From the NCBI RefSeq assembly GCF_033542235.1, contig NZ_JAWRCU010000018.1:58168-122167 (forward strand): a DNA stretch of 64,000 bases. Direction: 5' to 3'. Positions 33,573-41,759 of the stretch are shown here, one piece after another (within the stretch, counting starts at the first letter, position 1; the number at the start of each line of letters is the position of its first letter). Origin of the DNA: JAWRCU01 sp033542235. Its GTDB lineage: Bacteria; Pseudomonadota; Alphaproteobacteria; Rhizobiales; Rhizobiaceae. The position numbers and the translations under genes were made by a program. The notes beneath the pieces are model-generated. The model was not told the origin of the DNA, did not search any database, and saw only the letters and a list, made by a program, of their open reading frames with translations.

Positions 33573-35855
33573 ATGACGGCGCAATCCGGCCACATTGTAG
33601 GAATCGGAGCCGAAGGGTCGGTTTCGGTCAGCCAGCGCGGGCACGTACGGCAGAGCCTTGCACCGCCGCCGCTGGTGCCGACGCTCGAGCGCGTCAACCC
33701 GCGCGGGCTTCACCTTCTGCTGATCGTCGCCATCCTGGTCACGGCGGGCCTCAGCGGCCTGCTCGGCGCACCGGCCTTCATAACGGCGGCAATCTTCCTG
33801 ATCGGCGTCGGCACCCTGCTGGTCTTCGCCTTCGCGCTACGCGCCGAAGACCGGCTTGCAGCCGAGATGGGCCGCACGGTCGAACGCGGCCGCCAGGAGT
33901 ATGAGACGCTATCCGATCGTATGTGGGAGCTGCAGGAAAGCGAGGAGCGCTTCCGCGGCCTGATCGACGCGCTCGGCGATCTCGTGGTCCATCGCGACCG
34001 CGAGGGCCGCATCGCCTACACCAACCCGGTTTTCGGCGAGCTTGTCGGCATGACGCCCGAAGCACTCAGGGGACGCACCTTGGCCGAGCTCCGCATCGAT
34101 GTCGGCATCGTACCAGACGCGGCCTTTGCCGAGAGCGAATGCCTGAGCTCGACCGACGTTGCGATCCAGACGCCCAAGGGCCAGCGCTGGTTTTCCTGGA
34201 TAGAGCTCTCCGTTCGCGACAAGGCGAGCGACGCAGTCTCGCATAGGGCGATTGCCCGCGACATCACCGCCCGCAAGCGGGCCGAGATGGCGCTGATCAA
34301 TGCGCGCGAGCGCGCCGAATTCGCCAGCCAGGCGAAGTCGCGCTTCCTGGCGACGGTGAGCCATGAAATCCGCACGCCGATGAACGGCATCATGGGCATG
34401 GCCAAGCTGCTCGCCGACACCAGCCTGTCGCCGGAGCAGCGCACCTATGTCGGCGCGATCTCCACCTCGGCGAGCGCGCTTCTTGCGCTGATCGAAGACC
34501 TGCTCGATTATTCGAAGATCGAGGCGGGCCGCTTCGAGCTGGAGCCGCAGCCGGTGTCGATCCGCGAGCTTGCCGACAACATTGTCGAGCTGCTTGCCGC
34601 CCGTGCCTACGGCAAGGGAATCGGTATCGGCTGCCATGTCGCGCCAGACGTGCCGCTGATCGTCACGGCCGATCCCGGCCGGCTGCGGCAGGTGCTGCTC
34701 AACCTGATCGGCAACGCCATCAAGTTCACCGACTGCGGGGGCGTGCTGGTGGAAGTCGCCAATTGCGGCACGGAGACTGAGCGCACGATACGCTTCAGCG
34801 TCACCGATACCGGCCCCGGCATCGAGGAACGCGACCTCGGCCGCATCTTCGAGGAGTTCGAGCAGGCCGACGGCACGTCGACACGCGAGCATGGCGGGGC
34901 CGGACTCGGCCTTGCCATCTCCAGGCGGATCGTCACCTCGATGGGCGGCGCCATCGGCGCGAAGAGCGAGCCCGGCCTCGGTTCGACATTCCATTTCGAG
35001 ATCCCGGCCAACAGCGTCAAACAGGCGGAGGACAACGCCTCGGTGCTTGCCGGCAAAGGGGTCGTCATCTTCTCGAAGAACATGGTCGAAGCCGAGGCGA
35101 TCGCTCGCACGGTCAGGGCCTGCGGCGGCTGGGCCGAGATCGTGACGACCGTGCCGCAGGCCGCCGCCCATGGCGCGCGATGCCAGACGCTGCTGGTCGA
35201 TGCGGCTCTGGAGGCGACCGAGGGCCGGCTGCTCAGGCGGCTGCGCGAGGCCGGTTTCGCAGGGGCGGACGCAGTCACGCTGATTGCGCCGACCGACCGC
35301 GGCATGCTGGGTGAGTTCCGCGCTGCCGGTTATTCGGCCTTCCTGGCGCGGCCGGTACGCGGCGACACGCTGCTTCGGACCCTTACCAGCGAGCGGATAA
35401 AACCCGCGCCTGCGAGCGAGGCGGGCAAGGCGCCGCCGAGGATGGGCCTTGCACGCAACCGCCACAGCCCGGGCCTGTCTATCCTGATCGCCGAAGACAA
35501 CGACATCAACGCCATGCTCGCGCGGGCAACCTTGACCAAGGCCGGGCACCGGGTCGACGTTGTCGGCAACGGCAGAGCGGCGGTCGACGCGGTCACCGAG
35601 CCGGGCAACCGCCACTATGACGTGGTGCTGATGGACCTTCACATGCCGGTCATGGACGGTCTCGACGCGATCGGAATCATACGCCGCCACGAGGAAGACT
35701 GCGGCATCGCGCCGGTGCCGATCATGGTGCTTTCGGCCGACAGCCAGGAGACGACCCGACACTACGTGCTTGCCCATGGCGCTAGCGGCTTCGTTACCAA
35801 ACCGCTCGACCCGGACGCGCTGATCCGCGCGGTCGAGAGCCAGGCGGCCGCCTGA
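33573..35855 (+). CDS. Hybrid sensor histidine kinase with PAS and two receiver-type domains
   Basis: A 760-residue membrane-bound hybrid kinase. Two transmembrane helices at about 46-88 (LHLLLIVAILVTAGLSGLLG, ITAAIFLIGVGTLLVFAFAL); PAS domain about 123-240 (FRGLIDALGDLVVHRDREGRIAYTN); HisKA with His264 in FLATVSHEIRTPMNG; HATPase with LLNLIGNAIKFT, DTGPGI and GGAGLGLAIS. Next, about 485-610, is a degenerate receiver-like segment, and then a complete receiver (ILIAEDNDINAMLARATL, VVLMDLHMPVMDG, FVTKPL). No response regulator gene is adjacent, so signal and target are unknown. Confidence 0.93.
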   Translation: MTAQSGHIVGIGAEGSVSVSQRGHVRQSLAPPPLVPTLERVNPRGLHLLLIVAILVTAGLSGLLGAPAFITAAIFLIGVGTLLVFAFALRAEDRLAAEMGRTVERGRQEYETLSDRMWELQESEERFRGLIDALGDLVVHRDREGRIAYTNPVFGELVGMTPEALRGRTLAELRIDVGIVPDAAFAESECLSSTDVAIQTPKGQRWFSWIELSVRDKASDAVSHRAIARDITARKRAEMALINARERAEFASQAKSRFLATVSHEIRTPMNGIMGMAKLLADTSLSPEQRTYVGAISTSASALLALIEDLLDYSKIEAGRFELEPQPVSIRELADNIVELLAARAYGKGIGIGCHVAPDVPLIVTADPGRLRQVLLNLIGNAIKFTDCGGVLVEVANCGTETERTIRFSVTDTGPGIEERDLGRIFEEFEQADGTSTREHGGAGLGLAISRRIVTSMGGAIGAKSEPGLGSTFHFEIPANSVKQAEDNASVLAGKGVVIFSKNMVEAEAIARTVRACGGWAEIVTTVPQAAAHGARCQTLLVDAALEATEGRLLRRLREAGFAGADAVTLIAPTDRGMLGEFRAAGYSAFLARPVRGDTLLRTLTSERIKPAPASEAGKAPPRMGLARNRHSPGLSILIAEDNDINAMLARATLTKAGHRVDVVGNGRAAVDAVTEPGNRHYDVVLMDLHMPVMDGLDAIGIIRRHEEDCGIAPVPIMVLSADSQETTRHYVLAHGASGFVTKPLDPDALIRAVESQAAA

Positions 35856-36046
35856 CGCAAAGGCAGGCCGGGGGTGCACAGGCGGGAGTAAACCGGGCGG
35901 AAGACGCGGCAGGCGAGAGGCTAGCCGGCTATCCACTGCCGGCCGTCCCTCTATTGCCCGCTGGTGCAGTTCACGTTACTGTCACAGTCCTGTTGCACTG
36001 CCTGCTTATCCCCCACATTGAGGGATGGCTCGAAGGAGAATCACTC

Positions 36047-36934
36047 GTGCAATCAGCACTGACGGAGCGAGACATTCGTCCAGCCGCCAACGCAATGCCA
36101 CTGCTGAGCCGCAAGAGCGCGGGGATCGTTACGGGGGGCGCGCTCGGCAGGATAGGTCCCCTCGAAGTCCGCCTGGCGCGGGATGCTGCCGAGATAGCAG
36201 CCGCGCAGGAGGTGCGATTCCGCGTCTTCTATGAAGAGCTCGGCGCCAGGCGCCAGCTCGTCCATGCCATCGAGCAGCGCGACGCCGACCGATTCGATGA
36301 TGTCTGCGACCACCTGCTCGTCTTCGACACTTCGCTGCCCGGCCCCGACACCAGTAAGATCGTGGGCACGTACCGGCTGCTGCGCCAGGAGCGGGCGGCG
36401 GTGGCCGGCGGCTTCTACTCGACGGACGAGTTCGAGCTGGACGCTCTGGTGGCGCGCCATCCGGGCGTTCGCTTCCTCGAACTCGGCCGCTCCTGCGTGC
36501 TCCCCGAATACCGCTCGAAGCGGACGATCGAAGTGCTCTGGCAGGGCATCTGGGCTTACGTCAATCATTACGAGATCGGCGTGATGACGGGTTGCGCCTC
36601 CTTCCACGGCACGGTGCCGGCGCGGCATGCCGAGGCGCTCTCCTATCTCGCGCATCATTGCCGGGCGCTTCCGCCATGGGATGTGCGCGCGGTCGAGGAC
36701 CGCTACTGCGCGATGGACCTGATGCCGGCCGAAGCCGTCTCGATGCGTTCGGCCTTCGCCAGCATGCCGCCGCTGATCAAGGGCTATCTGCGCGTCGGCG
36801 CCAAGATCGGCGAGGGCTGCGTGATCGACCATGATTTCGGCACGACCGACGTCTTCATCGTCCTGCCGGTCACGGCGATCGTCTCGCGATACCTCACCTA
36901 TCTCAACAACGAAGCCGAGCGCTTCGCCGCCTAG
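36047..36934 (+). CDS. olsB: L-ornithine N(alpha)-acyltransferase OlsB
   Basis: Transfers a 3-hydroxyacyl group from acyl carrier protein to ornithine, giving lyso-ornithine lipid, the first step to phosphate-free ornithine lipids of the membrane. The 295 residues have the family pattern EVRFRVFYEELGARRQLVHAIEQRDADRFDDVCDHLLVFD, IVGTYRLLRQERAAVAGGFYS, LELGRSCVLPEYRSKRTIEVLWQGI and GCASFHGTVPARHAEALSYL. GTG 36047 is preceded by AAGGAGAA; earlier in-frame ATGs have no such site and no conservation. OlsA is not adjacent, as in most rhizobia. Confidence 0.93.
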   Translation: MQSALTERDIRPAANAMPLLSRKSAGIVTGGALGRIGPLEVRLARDAAEIAAAQEVRFRVFYEELGARRQLVHAIEQRDADRFDDVCDHLLVFDTSLPGPDTSKIVGTYRLLRQERAAVAGGFYSTDEFELDALVARHPGVRFLELGRSCVLPEYRSKRTIEVLWQGIWAYVNHYEIGVMTGCASFHGTVPARHAEALSYLAHHCRALPPWDVRAVEDRYCAMDLMPAEAVSMRSAFASMPPLIKGYLRVGAKIGEGCVIDHDFGTTDVFIVLPVTAIVSRYLTYLNNEAERFAA

Positions 36935-36935
36935 G

Positions 36936-36971
36936 GCATTTTTGCAGCCAACTGGATCGCTTGGCGTGGCA
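36936..36971. repeat. Decayed, inverted part of the two-hairpin repeat
   Basis: GGCATTTTTGCAGCCAACTGG and the following TCGCTTGGCGTGGCAC resemble the reverse complement of the second hairpin of the elements at 11.7 and 22.1 kb (GTGCAACGCCAAGTG... / ...CTTGGCTGCAAAATGC). It lies directly after the olsB stop. Confidence 0.5.
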
Positions 36972-36986
36972 CCGCAGGGGACAGCG

Positions 36987-37334
36987 ATGTCCGACGATCT
37001 GTCCTCCGCTTTTGCGAAACTGAAGGCAGCGGCCGAAGGCCTGCCCGAAATCGAGGAAGGCACTTCCTACGGCACGCCGGCTCTGAAGGTGAGAAAGAAA
37101 TTCCTTTGCCGGGTGAGGGATCCGGACACCGTGGTCGTCATGTGTCCGCTGGAGGAGAAGGAGGTGCTGATGGAGGCGGCTCCGCAATTCTACTTCGAGA
37201 CGGACCATTACAAGGGCTGGCCCTCGATGCTGGTGCGAGTTCACGCAGTGCCGCTCGAGGAGCTGGCGCTGCGGCTCCGCCGCGCCTGGCTGATGCAGGC
37301 ACCGAAGCGGCTGGTGAAGGGCTCAAGCGCTTGA
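36987..37334 (+). CDS. MmcQ/YjbR family protein
   Basis: A 115-residue protein with the CyaY-like fold of the MmcQ/YjbR family: LPEIEEGTSYGTPALKVRKKFLCRVRDPDTVVVMCPLEEKEVLMEAAPQFYFETDHYKGWPSMLVRV. Some members bind DNA; function is otherwise unknown. ATG 36987 after AGGGGACAGCG. Independent of olsB; followed by a 244-nt composite palindrome. Confidence 0.86.
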   Translation: MSDDLSSAFAKLKAAAEGLPEIEEGTSYGTPALKVRKKFLCRVRDPDTVVVMCPLEEKEVLMEAAPQFYFETDHYKGWPSMLVRVHAVPLEELALRLRRAWLMQAPKRLVKGSSA

Positions 37335-37336
37335 CG

Positions 37337-37580
37337 CCCCCTCTCCCCGTTTACGGGGAGTGGGTAAGGGTGAGGGGCGGCGCAAGCGTCTATCGGGACA
37401 CTCCAAGCCAGCGCCTGCAGCTGATACGCGGCGAGCACCGGAATTCTGACAGGAACGGTGACATGGTGAGAGACGGGCGGTCGTATCCTGGCTTTCGAAT
37501 AGCGCAGGTGCTGCATCATACTCTTCGACGGCAGCGCTGCCCCTCACCCTTACCCTCTCCCCGTAAACGGGGAGAGGGGG
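37337..37580. repeat. 244-nt MITE-like composite with 42-nt inverted ends
   Basis: The ends 37337-37378 and 37539-37580 are almost perfect reverse complements of 42 nt, and each contains a CTCCCCGTTTACGGGGAG palindrome and a GGGTAAGGGTGAGGGG arm. The 160-nt centre has no supported gene. The structure looks like two mosaic palindromes facing each other or a small non-autonomous element. It fills the gap between the YjbR gene and the next, leftward gene. Confidence 0.85.
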
Positions 37581-37602
37581 TCATTGGACGTTGAGGCTTC
37601 CA

Positions 37603-37887
37603 TCACCCACCTTGCGGTTTCAACCAGCGATAGTTGAGTGCGGTTCGGGAGCGGATCCGGTACTTGACGGCCGGCACTGTGGGTTCGGGCGGAGCGATCT
37701 CGCCGAGCGCCTTGCGGGCGGCGGCAAGCCGCTTTTCCGCGTCCCTGATCTCTGCAATGAACTTGCAGGGGTCCGCGGGTTCGCAGCAATTGTCGTAGGC
37801 GGCCTGCCAGTTTTCCAGGTCGCGCTTTGCCCGCCTTAGCTGCTCGCGAAGCTCATATTGACGAGATTTCGGACCCGACCCAGCCAT
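37603..37887 (-). CDS. Hypothetical small coiled-coil protein
   Basis: No family recognised. A 94-residue, charged, mostly helical protein: helix 8-35 (SRQYELREQLRRAKRDLENWQAAYDNCCE), a CCEPADPC turn with three cysteines (about 34-41), a second helix (FIAEIRDAEKRLAAARKALGE), then a proline-rich basic tail. The codon pattern and the clean helical periodicity argue for a real gene despite its size. The paired helices plus a Cys-rich turn could form a helical hairpin. It lies alone between repeats and a rightward terminator-like hairpin. Confidence 0.65.
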   Translation of the reverse strand: MAGSGPKSRQYELREQLRRAKRDLENWQAAYDNCCEPADPCKFIAEIRDAEKRLAAARKALGEIAPPEPTVPAVKYRIRSRTALNYRWLKPQGG

Positions 37888-37921
37888 AGCGGGTTAACGT
37901 TGAGGAAGGTGAACGGTTCCA

Positions 37922-37957
37922 GGCCCGCCGTCGGAGGAGGACGGCGGGCCCCTTTCT
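37922..37957 (+). terminator. Rho-independent terminator, rightward sense
   Basis: GGCCCGCCGTC (37922-37932) pairs with GACGGCGGGCC (37940-37950) around GGAGGAG, followed by CCTTTCTT. The T-rich tail is on the + strand only. The nearest rightward gene (YjbR) ends 590 nt upstream, with a leftward gene between, so the transcript it ends is unclear. Confidence 0.6.
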
Positions 37958-38077
37958 TCCCGGCAGGTAGGGTGTGGAGCATGACCGGGAGATATGCCGA
38001 TCGAACCGTCAGCAAACAGAATTGTTCCTGAGAGCTGCTGCCCGGGAGCTTCTACTTTCGGTCGGTGCGCCTGCAGC

Positions 38078-38980
38078 TCACACGCTGGCGAAGAAGCGGA
38101 GGCTTTCGGCGGTTTCGCCGGGAATGGCGGAGCTGTGGCTGCCCTCGATGATGCCGCGCTTCGCCTTGAGGCCGGCGGCCTCGGCCCGGTCGGCGATCAG
38201 GCGCAGCGCCGCATCCGTCTTTTTCTCTTCGCTGCCGTGCAGCATCAGCACCGGGCATTTGAAGCTGGTGGCGAACGACAGCGGCGAGCGCATGTCGAAC
38301 TCTTGCGGCTCGGCGGTATCGAAGCGGATATCCTCCGGGAAACGCCGGAAGAAGGCGCGTGCATCGGGACTTGCGGAGAAGGCGGCCGCGGCGCGGAAAA
38401 TGGGTGTGCTCATTGCAGCAAGCAGCGTCAGTGTTCCGCCGACGCTGTGACCGGCGAGGAACAGCCGCTCCCGGTCGACGCCGGGCTGAGCGCGCAGCAG
38501 CTCGGCCGCGGCGAGCACGTCCGACGTCTCGTCATAGAAGCCCGAGAAATAGCCGGGAAGCCCGTTTTCGGCTCTGACGGCCGGCATCATTGCGACATAG
38601 CCCGCCTCGACATAGGGCCGAGCCAGATCCCAGTGGCCCTGCCAGAGCGCGTTGCCGCCATGCAGGAACAGCACGGCCGGCCGTGAGGCTGTCGGACGGG
38701 AGCCGGTAGAAGGGGCAGGCTCGGCATTTTCCGAGATCCAGGCAGTCAGAGTAAGCTCACCCGACCGGTAGTCGAGCCGCCGGGCGCCCGGCGGTGCCGA
38801 CAGCGGCTGCGGCTCATCGGGTGCTGGCCCCATCTTGACGAGATGCGTGCGGAAACGCTGGCGGGCCAGCGCGTAGTCCTCGCGGATCAGCTTGGGCTCG
38901 TCGGCCGCCGCGAGCGGTACGCCGGGCGGGAGCAAGGCCGCTGCCGCGGCCTGAAGCAAATGACGCCGGGTAGGGAGCAT
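38078..38980 (-). CDS. Secreted alpha/beta-hydrolase (dienelactone hydrolase-like)
   Basis: A 300-residue alpha/beta-hydrolase with a twin-arginine-like leader (MLPTRRHLLQAAAAALLPPGVPLAAADE). Core: AVLFLHGGNALWQGHWD (oxyanion HGG), nucleophile elbow LAGHSVGGTLTLLAA with Ser, then CPVLMLHGSEEKKTDAALR with Asp/Glu candidates, and the His in IIEGSHSSAIPGE. Related proteins are dienelactone hydrolases and prolyl oligopeptidase-type esterases; substrate unknown. A start 20 codons upstream (39040) would spoil the leader. Divergent from a metallo-beta-lactamase-fold gene. Confidence 0.87.
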   Translation of the reverse strand: MLPTRRHLLQAAAAALLPPGVPLAAADEPKLIREDYALARQRFRTHLVKMGPAPDEPQPLSAPPGARRLDYRSGELTLTAWISENAEPAPSTGSRPTASRPAVLFLHGGNALWQGHWDLARPYVEAGYVAMMPAVRAENGLPGYFSGFYDETSDVLAAAELLRAQPGVDRERLFLAGHSVGGTLTLLAAMSTPIFRAAAAFSASPDARAFFRRFPEDIRFDTAEPQEFDMRSPLSFATSFKCPVLMLHGSEEKKTDAALRLIADRAEAAGLKAKRGIIEGSHSSAIPGETAESLRFFASV

Positions 38981-39209
38981 GGCAGGAGATCCCTTTTTCG
39001 ATGGGACCGAAAAATCGACACCGCCGCGGATCAAAGGCAAATCAATTTGCCGCGCGGCGCAACTTCCCGAGCGCGGACGGGATGAAAGTCGAACGACGAT
39101 CGTTCACATTCGGCACACGTATCGCGAGCCGCTTGCGCGACGGCGGCTCTGAAATAGTCTGCTCAGTGCACGCTCACTTGTGCGCCATTCACGAGAGGGA
39201 GGTCTTTGC

Positions 39210-39983
39210 ATGCAATTCACACGACGCGACACGCTGCAGCTCGGTCTCGCCGGCCTGGCGGGCCTCTCCGCCACCAGCGTCATGCCGTTCACAGCCCGCG
39301 CTGAGGGCAAGGGCGACCGCTACAAGACGGATAGCGGCGAAATCGTCATCAGCCCGGTCCAGCATGCGAGCTTCGTGATGAGCACACCCGGCCTGGTGAT
39401 CTGGAACGACCCGGTCGGCGGCAAGGCGCTTTTCGAGGGGCAGCCTGCTCCCGGCCTGGTGCTGATCACGCACGAACACCCGGATCATTTCGAGCCGGAG
39501 ACGCTAACCGCCATCGTCGGCGCCGACACCAGGCTGGTAGTGAACCCGTCGGTGATGGAAAAGCTGCCGGCCGATCTCAAGGCCAAGGCGACCGCCATCG
39601 GCAACGGCCAGAAGACGGAAGTCGGCCCGGTCTCGATCGACGCCGTCCCGGCCTACAACACCACTGAGGATCGCAAGAAATACCACCCGAAGGGCCGCGA
39701 CAACGGCTATGTGCTCGCAATAGACGGCCGCCGCGTCTACATCGCCGGCGACACCGAGGACACGCCCGAAATGCGCGCGCAGAAGGACATCTATATCGCC
39801 TTCGTGCCGATGAACCTGCCCTACACGATGGATATCGACCAGGCGGCCTCGGCCGTGGAGGCGTTCAAGCCGGCCTTCGTCTATCCCTATCATTACCAGG
39901 GACAGGATCCGAAGGCATTTGCCGACAAGGTGGCTGCAAAGACGAAGGATACGAAGGTGGTGTTGGGGAAGTGGTATTCGTGA
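39210..39983 (+). CDS. Exported metallo-beta-lactamase-fold hydrolase (UlaG/YycJ-like)
   Basis: A 257-residue protein with a Tat-type leader (TRRDTLQLGLAGLAGLSATSVMPFTARAEG) and a metallo-beta-lactamase fold: metal motif HEHPDHFEPETL (HxHxDH), YNTTEDRKKYHPKGRDNGYVLAIDGRRVYIAGDTEDTPEM, and C-terminal FKPAFVYPYHYQG with a further His. This is the RNA-metabolism/UlaG type rather than an antibiotic resistance enzyme. ATG 39210 follows GGGAGGT. Last gene before the low-G+C island. Confidence 0.87.
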   Translation: MQFTRRDTLQLGLAGLAGLSATSVMPFTARAEGKGDRYKTDSGEIVISPVQHASFVMSTPGLVIWNDPVGGKALFEGQPAPGLVLITHEHPDHFEPETLTAIVGADTRLVVNPSVMEKLPADLKAKATAIGNGQKTEVGPVSIDAVPAYNTTEDRKKYHPKGRDNGYVLAIDGRRVYIAGDTEDTPEMRAQKDIYIAFVPMNLPYTMDIDQAASAVEAFKPAFVYPYHYQGQDPKAFADKVAAKTKDTKVVLGKWYS

Positions 39984-40781
39984 GGGGGTGACGGTTTTCA
40001 GGTCATAACAGCGCCCGTAAACGTTGATCGTCGGCGCCGCCCTCACCTGGCTGCCGAGTTGCCGAAGGACGGCATCCTCTCCCGTTTCCTCGACAGGCTC
40101 GAAACGGGGAGGCACGACTGTCGCTCTGGTTTCGCCAATCGTCGTTGCAGAATGAGCGCCGTCGTGGCGGCCGGCTATCTTCTCCCCGTTTACGGGGAGG
40201 TGCACGGCAGGGCGACAAGGGGCAGCGCCAACGGCCAATTCTATGGACGTTAAAGTCCTGGGAAGCGGTCGCCGCGTCTGGCGAATGCTCTCCTTGTCGT
40301 AAATGACGTCGAGCCACCGCACGTGTTTCCAATAGTAGTTGACTTGGTCGGCATAGCTCGAGATCAGTGTCGGAAGCGCCTACGATTGGCTCCGCACGTG
40401 GGCTTGAGTTGCCAATCAGCTGAAAGGAAGTCTCTTCCTTTCTGCGCCCTTCTCCGGTTCTGGCACTCGAACCTGAGGCTCCGTTATCGCCAGAACGCCC
40501 GCCGACGCGTAGGCTGCAGCTGCAGCTGCGGAATCGTCAGAGATTATTCAACAGTGCACCGTCTCCAAACGCAAGCCTTGGAGGTCCAATTGCCTGTAAA
40601 TAGAGGGTCGCTACCTAGCTGTATTAGACCGCTCTCATATTAGAAACTGTGCCTTGCGTAGATCAAGCACAGTTAATGGGCCACCTGAGATTGCGACTCG
40701 ATTACAGTTACCTATACGATATGAATGGGGGACTACCTGCTGATTCTCGCGCCAAGAACATCTGCAGAGTGAAGAGGGGCC
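39984..40781. other. 798-nt gap at the left edge of the TIR island
   Basis: Holds a CTCCCCGTTTACGGGGAG palindrome near 40182-40199 like those at 37.34 and 63.86 kb. It also holds a possible decayed leftward coding fragment at about 40255-40379 (peptide includes SSYADQVNYYWKHVRWLDVIY) and, from about 40.4 kb, sequence clearly poorer in G+C than the chromosome. No intact gene, tRNA or integrase is seen. The island promoter should be in the last 150 nt. Confidence 0.6.
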
Positions 40782-41759
40782 ATGGTAACTAAGACATCGT
40801 CCAAGAAGGGTAGCGAGAGGAGAGCATCCAACAAAACCCCGCTAGCAACAAAAAGTCCGCAGCGATTTGAGGCCGCTAAGTTAGACTCCCTGTTTGTTGT
40901 GTTAGATGCGGTCGCTTGGTTGGACGCGCCTTCAAACGGACAGGTCGCTCAATTTGCTGGAATAGACCCACGAACGGCAGGCAAGCTCCTGAAGAATGCA
41001 TGTCAGATTGGACTTGTCGAAAGGCTTGGGCTGATCGAGAGCACTGAGTCTGGTTACGCATTGGCTCTTCCGTACCCTTACAAGGGATCGCAGGAGCAGA
41101 AAGAAGCCGTAGTTAAAGAAGCGCTTGTTCGGCTTCCGCTCCTGACAGGAGTTCGGCAGTTCCTCAGACTAGGTGACAAGCTAGACATTGCCGTTCGCAA
41201 AGCGGCAACGATTGCAGGTATCACACCGTTTATTCCCGCTGATCTTAACCCGTTGGTTGAGTGGGCTCAGTCTCTTGGTGCGTTGCAACCAAGTCTGATC
41301 GCAGAGGATCTTGTAGACGCGGCCGAGACTAAAAAGGAGCAGCGTCACAAGGAAGACAGGAACCGACGCATTGCGTTCTTGTCACATAGTTCCATGGACA
41401 AGCCATTCATCCGACAACTGGCTGCCGACCTAACCGCAAATGGCGTTGACGTGTGGCTAGACGAGCAACGCATCCGCGTCGGAGACTCCATCCCGGAAAA
41501 GATCGCGCAGGGGTTGGCTGGTTCTGACTTTTTCCTGATTGCGACGAGTGAGTATTCCGTGAACTCATCGTGGGTTCAAAAGGAATTGAACAATGCGCTG
41601 GTAAATGAGGTACAACGAAGAAAAGTTCATATCTTGCCCTTGAAACTTGACACTACGCCTATGCCGCAGATCATCGCCGATAAGAAATATGCAGACTTCT
41701 CCAACTCTTATAAAGCTGGATTGGATGAGCTTCTCACAGCATTGAGGGGGGATGTATGA
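40782..41759 (+). CDS. Winged-helix and TIR-domain protein, probable NADase effector
   Basis: A 325-residue protein. Residues 1-30 are Lys/Ser-rich; 34-100 look like a winged-helix (LDAVAWLDAPSNGQVAQFAG, TAGKLLKNACQIGLVERLG); 101-190 are helical; 195-325 are a TIR domain of the bacterial/SARM1-like type: IAFLSHSSMD (197-206), VDVWLDEQRIRVGDSIPEKI, and SSWVQKEL with Glu268 in the same WVxKE setting as the catalytic Glu of SARM1. TIR effectors of this kind cleave NAD+ during antiphage defence. AAGAGGGG precedes the ATG. G+C is visibly lower than in neighbours, a sign of transfer. Stop overlaps the next gene (ATGA). The TIR fold is sure; the defence role is inferred. Confidence 0.88.
   Translation: MVTKTSSKKGSERRASNKTPLATKSPQRFEAAKLDSLFVVLDAVAWLDAPSNGQVAQFAGIDPRTAGKLLKNACQIGLVERLGLIESTESGYALALPYPYKGSQEQKEAVVKEALVRLPLLTGVRQFLRLGDKLDIAVRKAATIAGITPFIPADLNPLVEWAQSLGALQPSLIAEDLVDAAETKKEQRHKEDRNRRIAFLSHSSMDKPFIRQLAADLTANGVDVWLDEQRIRVGDSIPEKIAQGLAGSDFFLIATSEYSVNSSWVQKELNNALVNEVQRRKVHILPLKLDTTPMPQIIADKKYADFSNSYKAGLDELLTALRGDV

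Noticed and set aside
33909..35936. A 675-codon leftward open frame opposite the hybrid kinase
   Set aside because: Mirror frame of conserved kinase and receiver codons; no ribosome site and no recognisable motif.
40323..40643. 106-codon rightward frame left of the TIR gene
   Set aside because: No ribosome site, no family pattern, Cys/Arg-rich product typical of chance frames.
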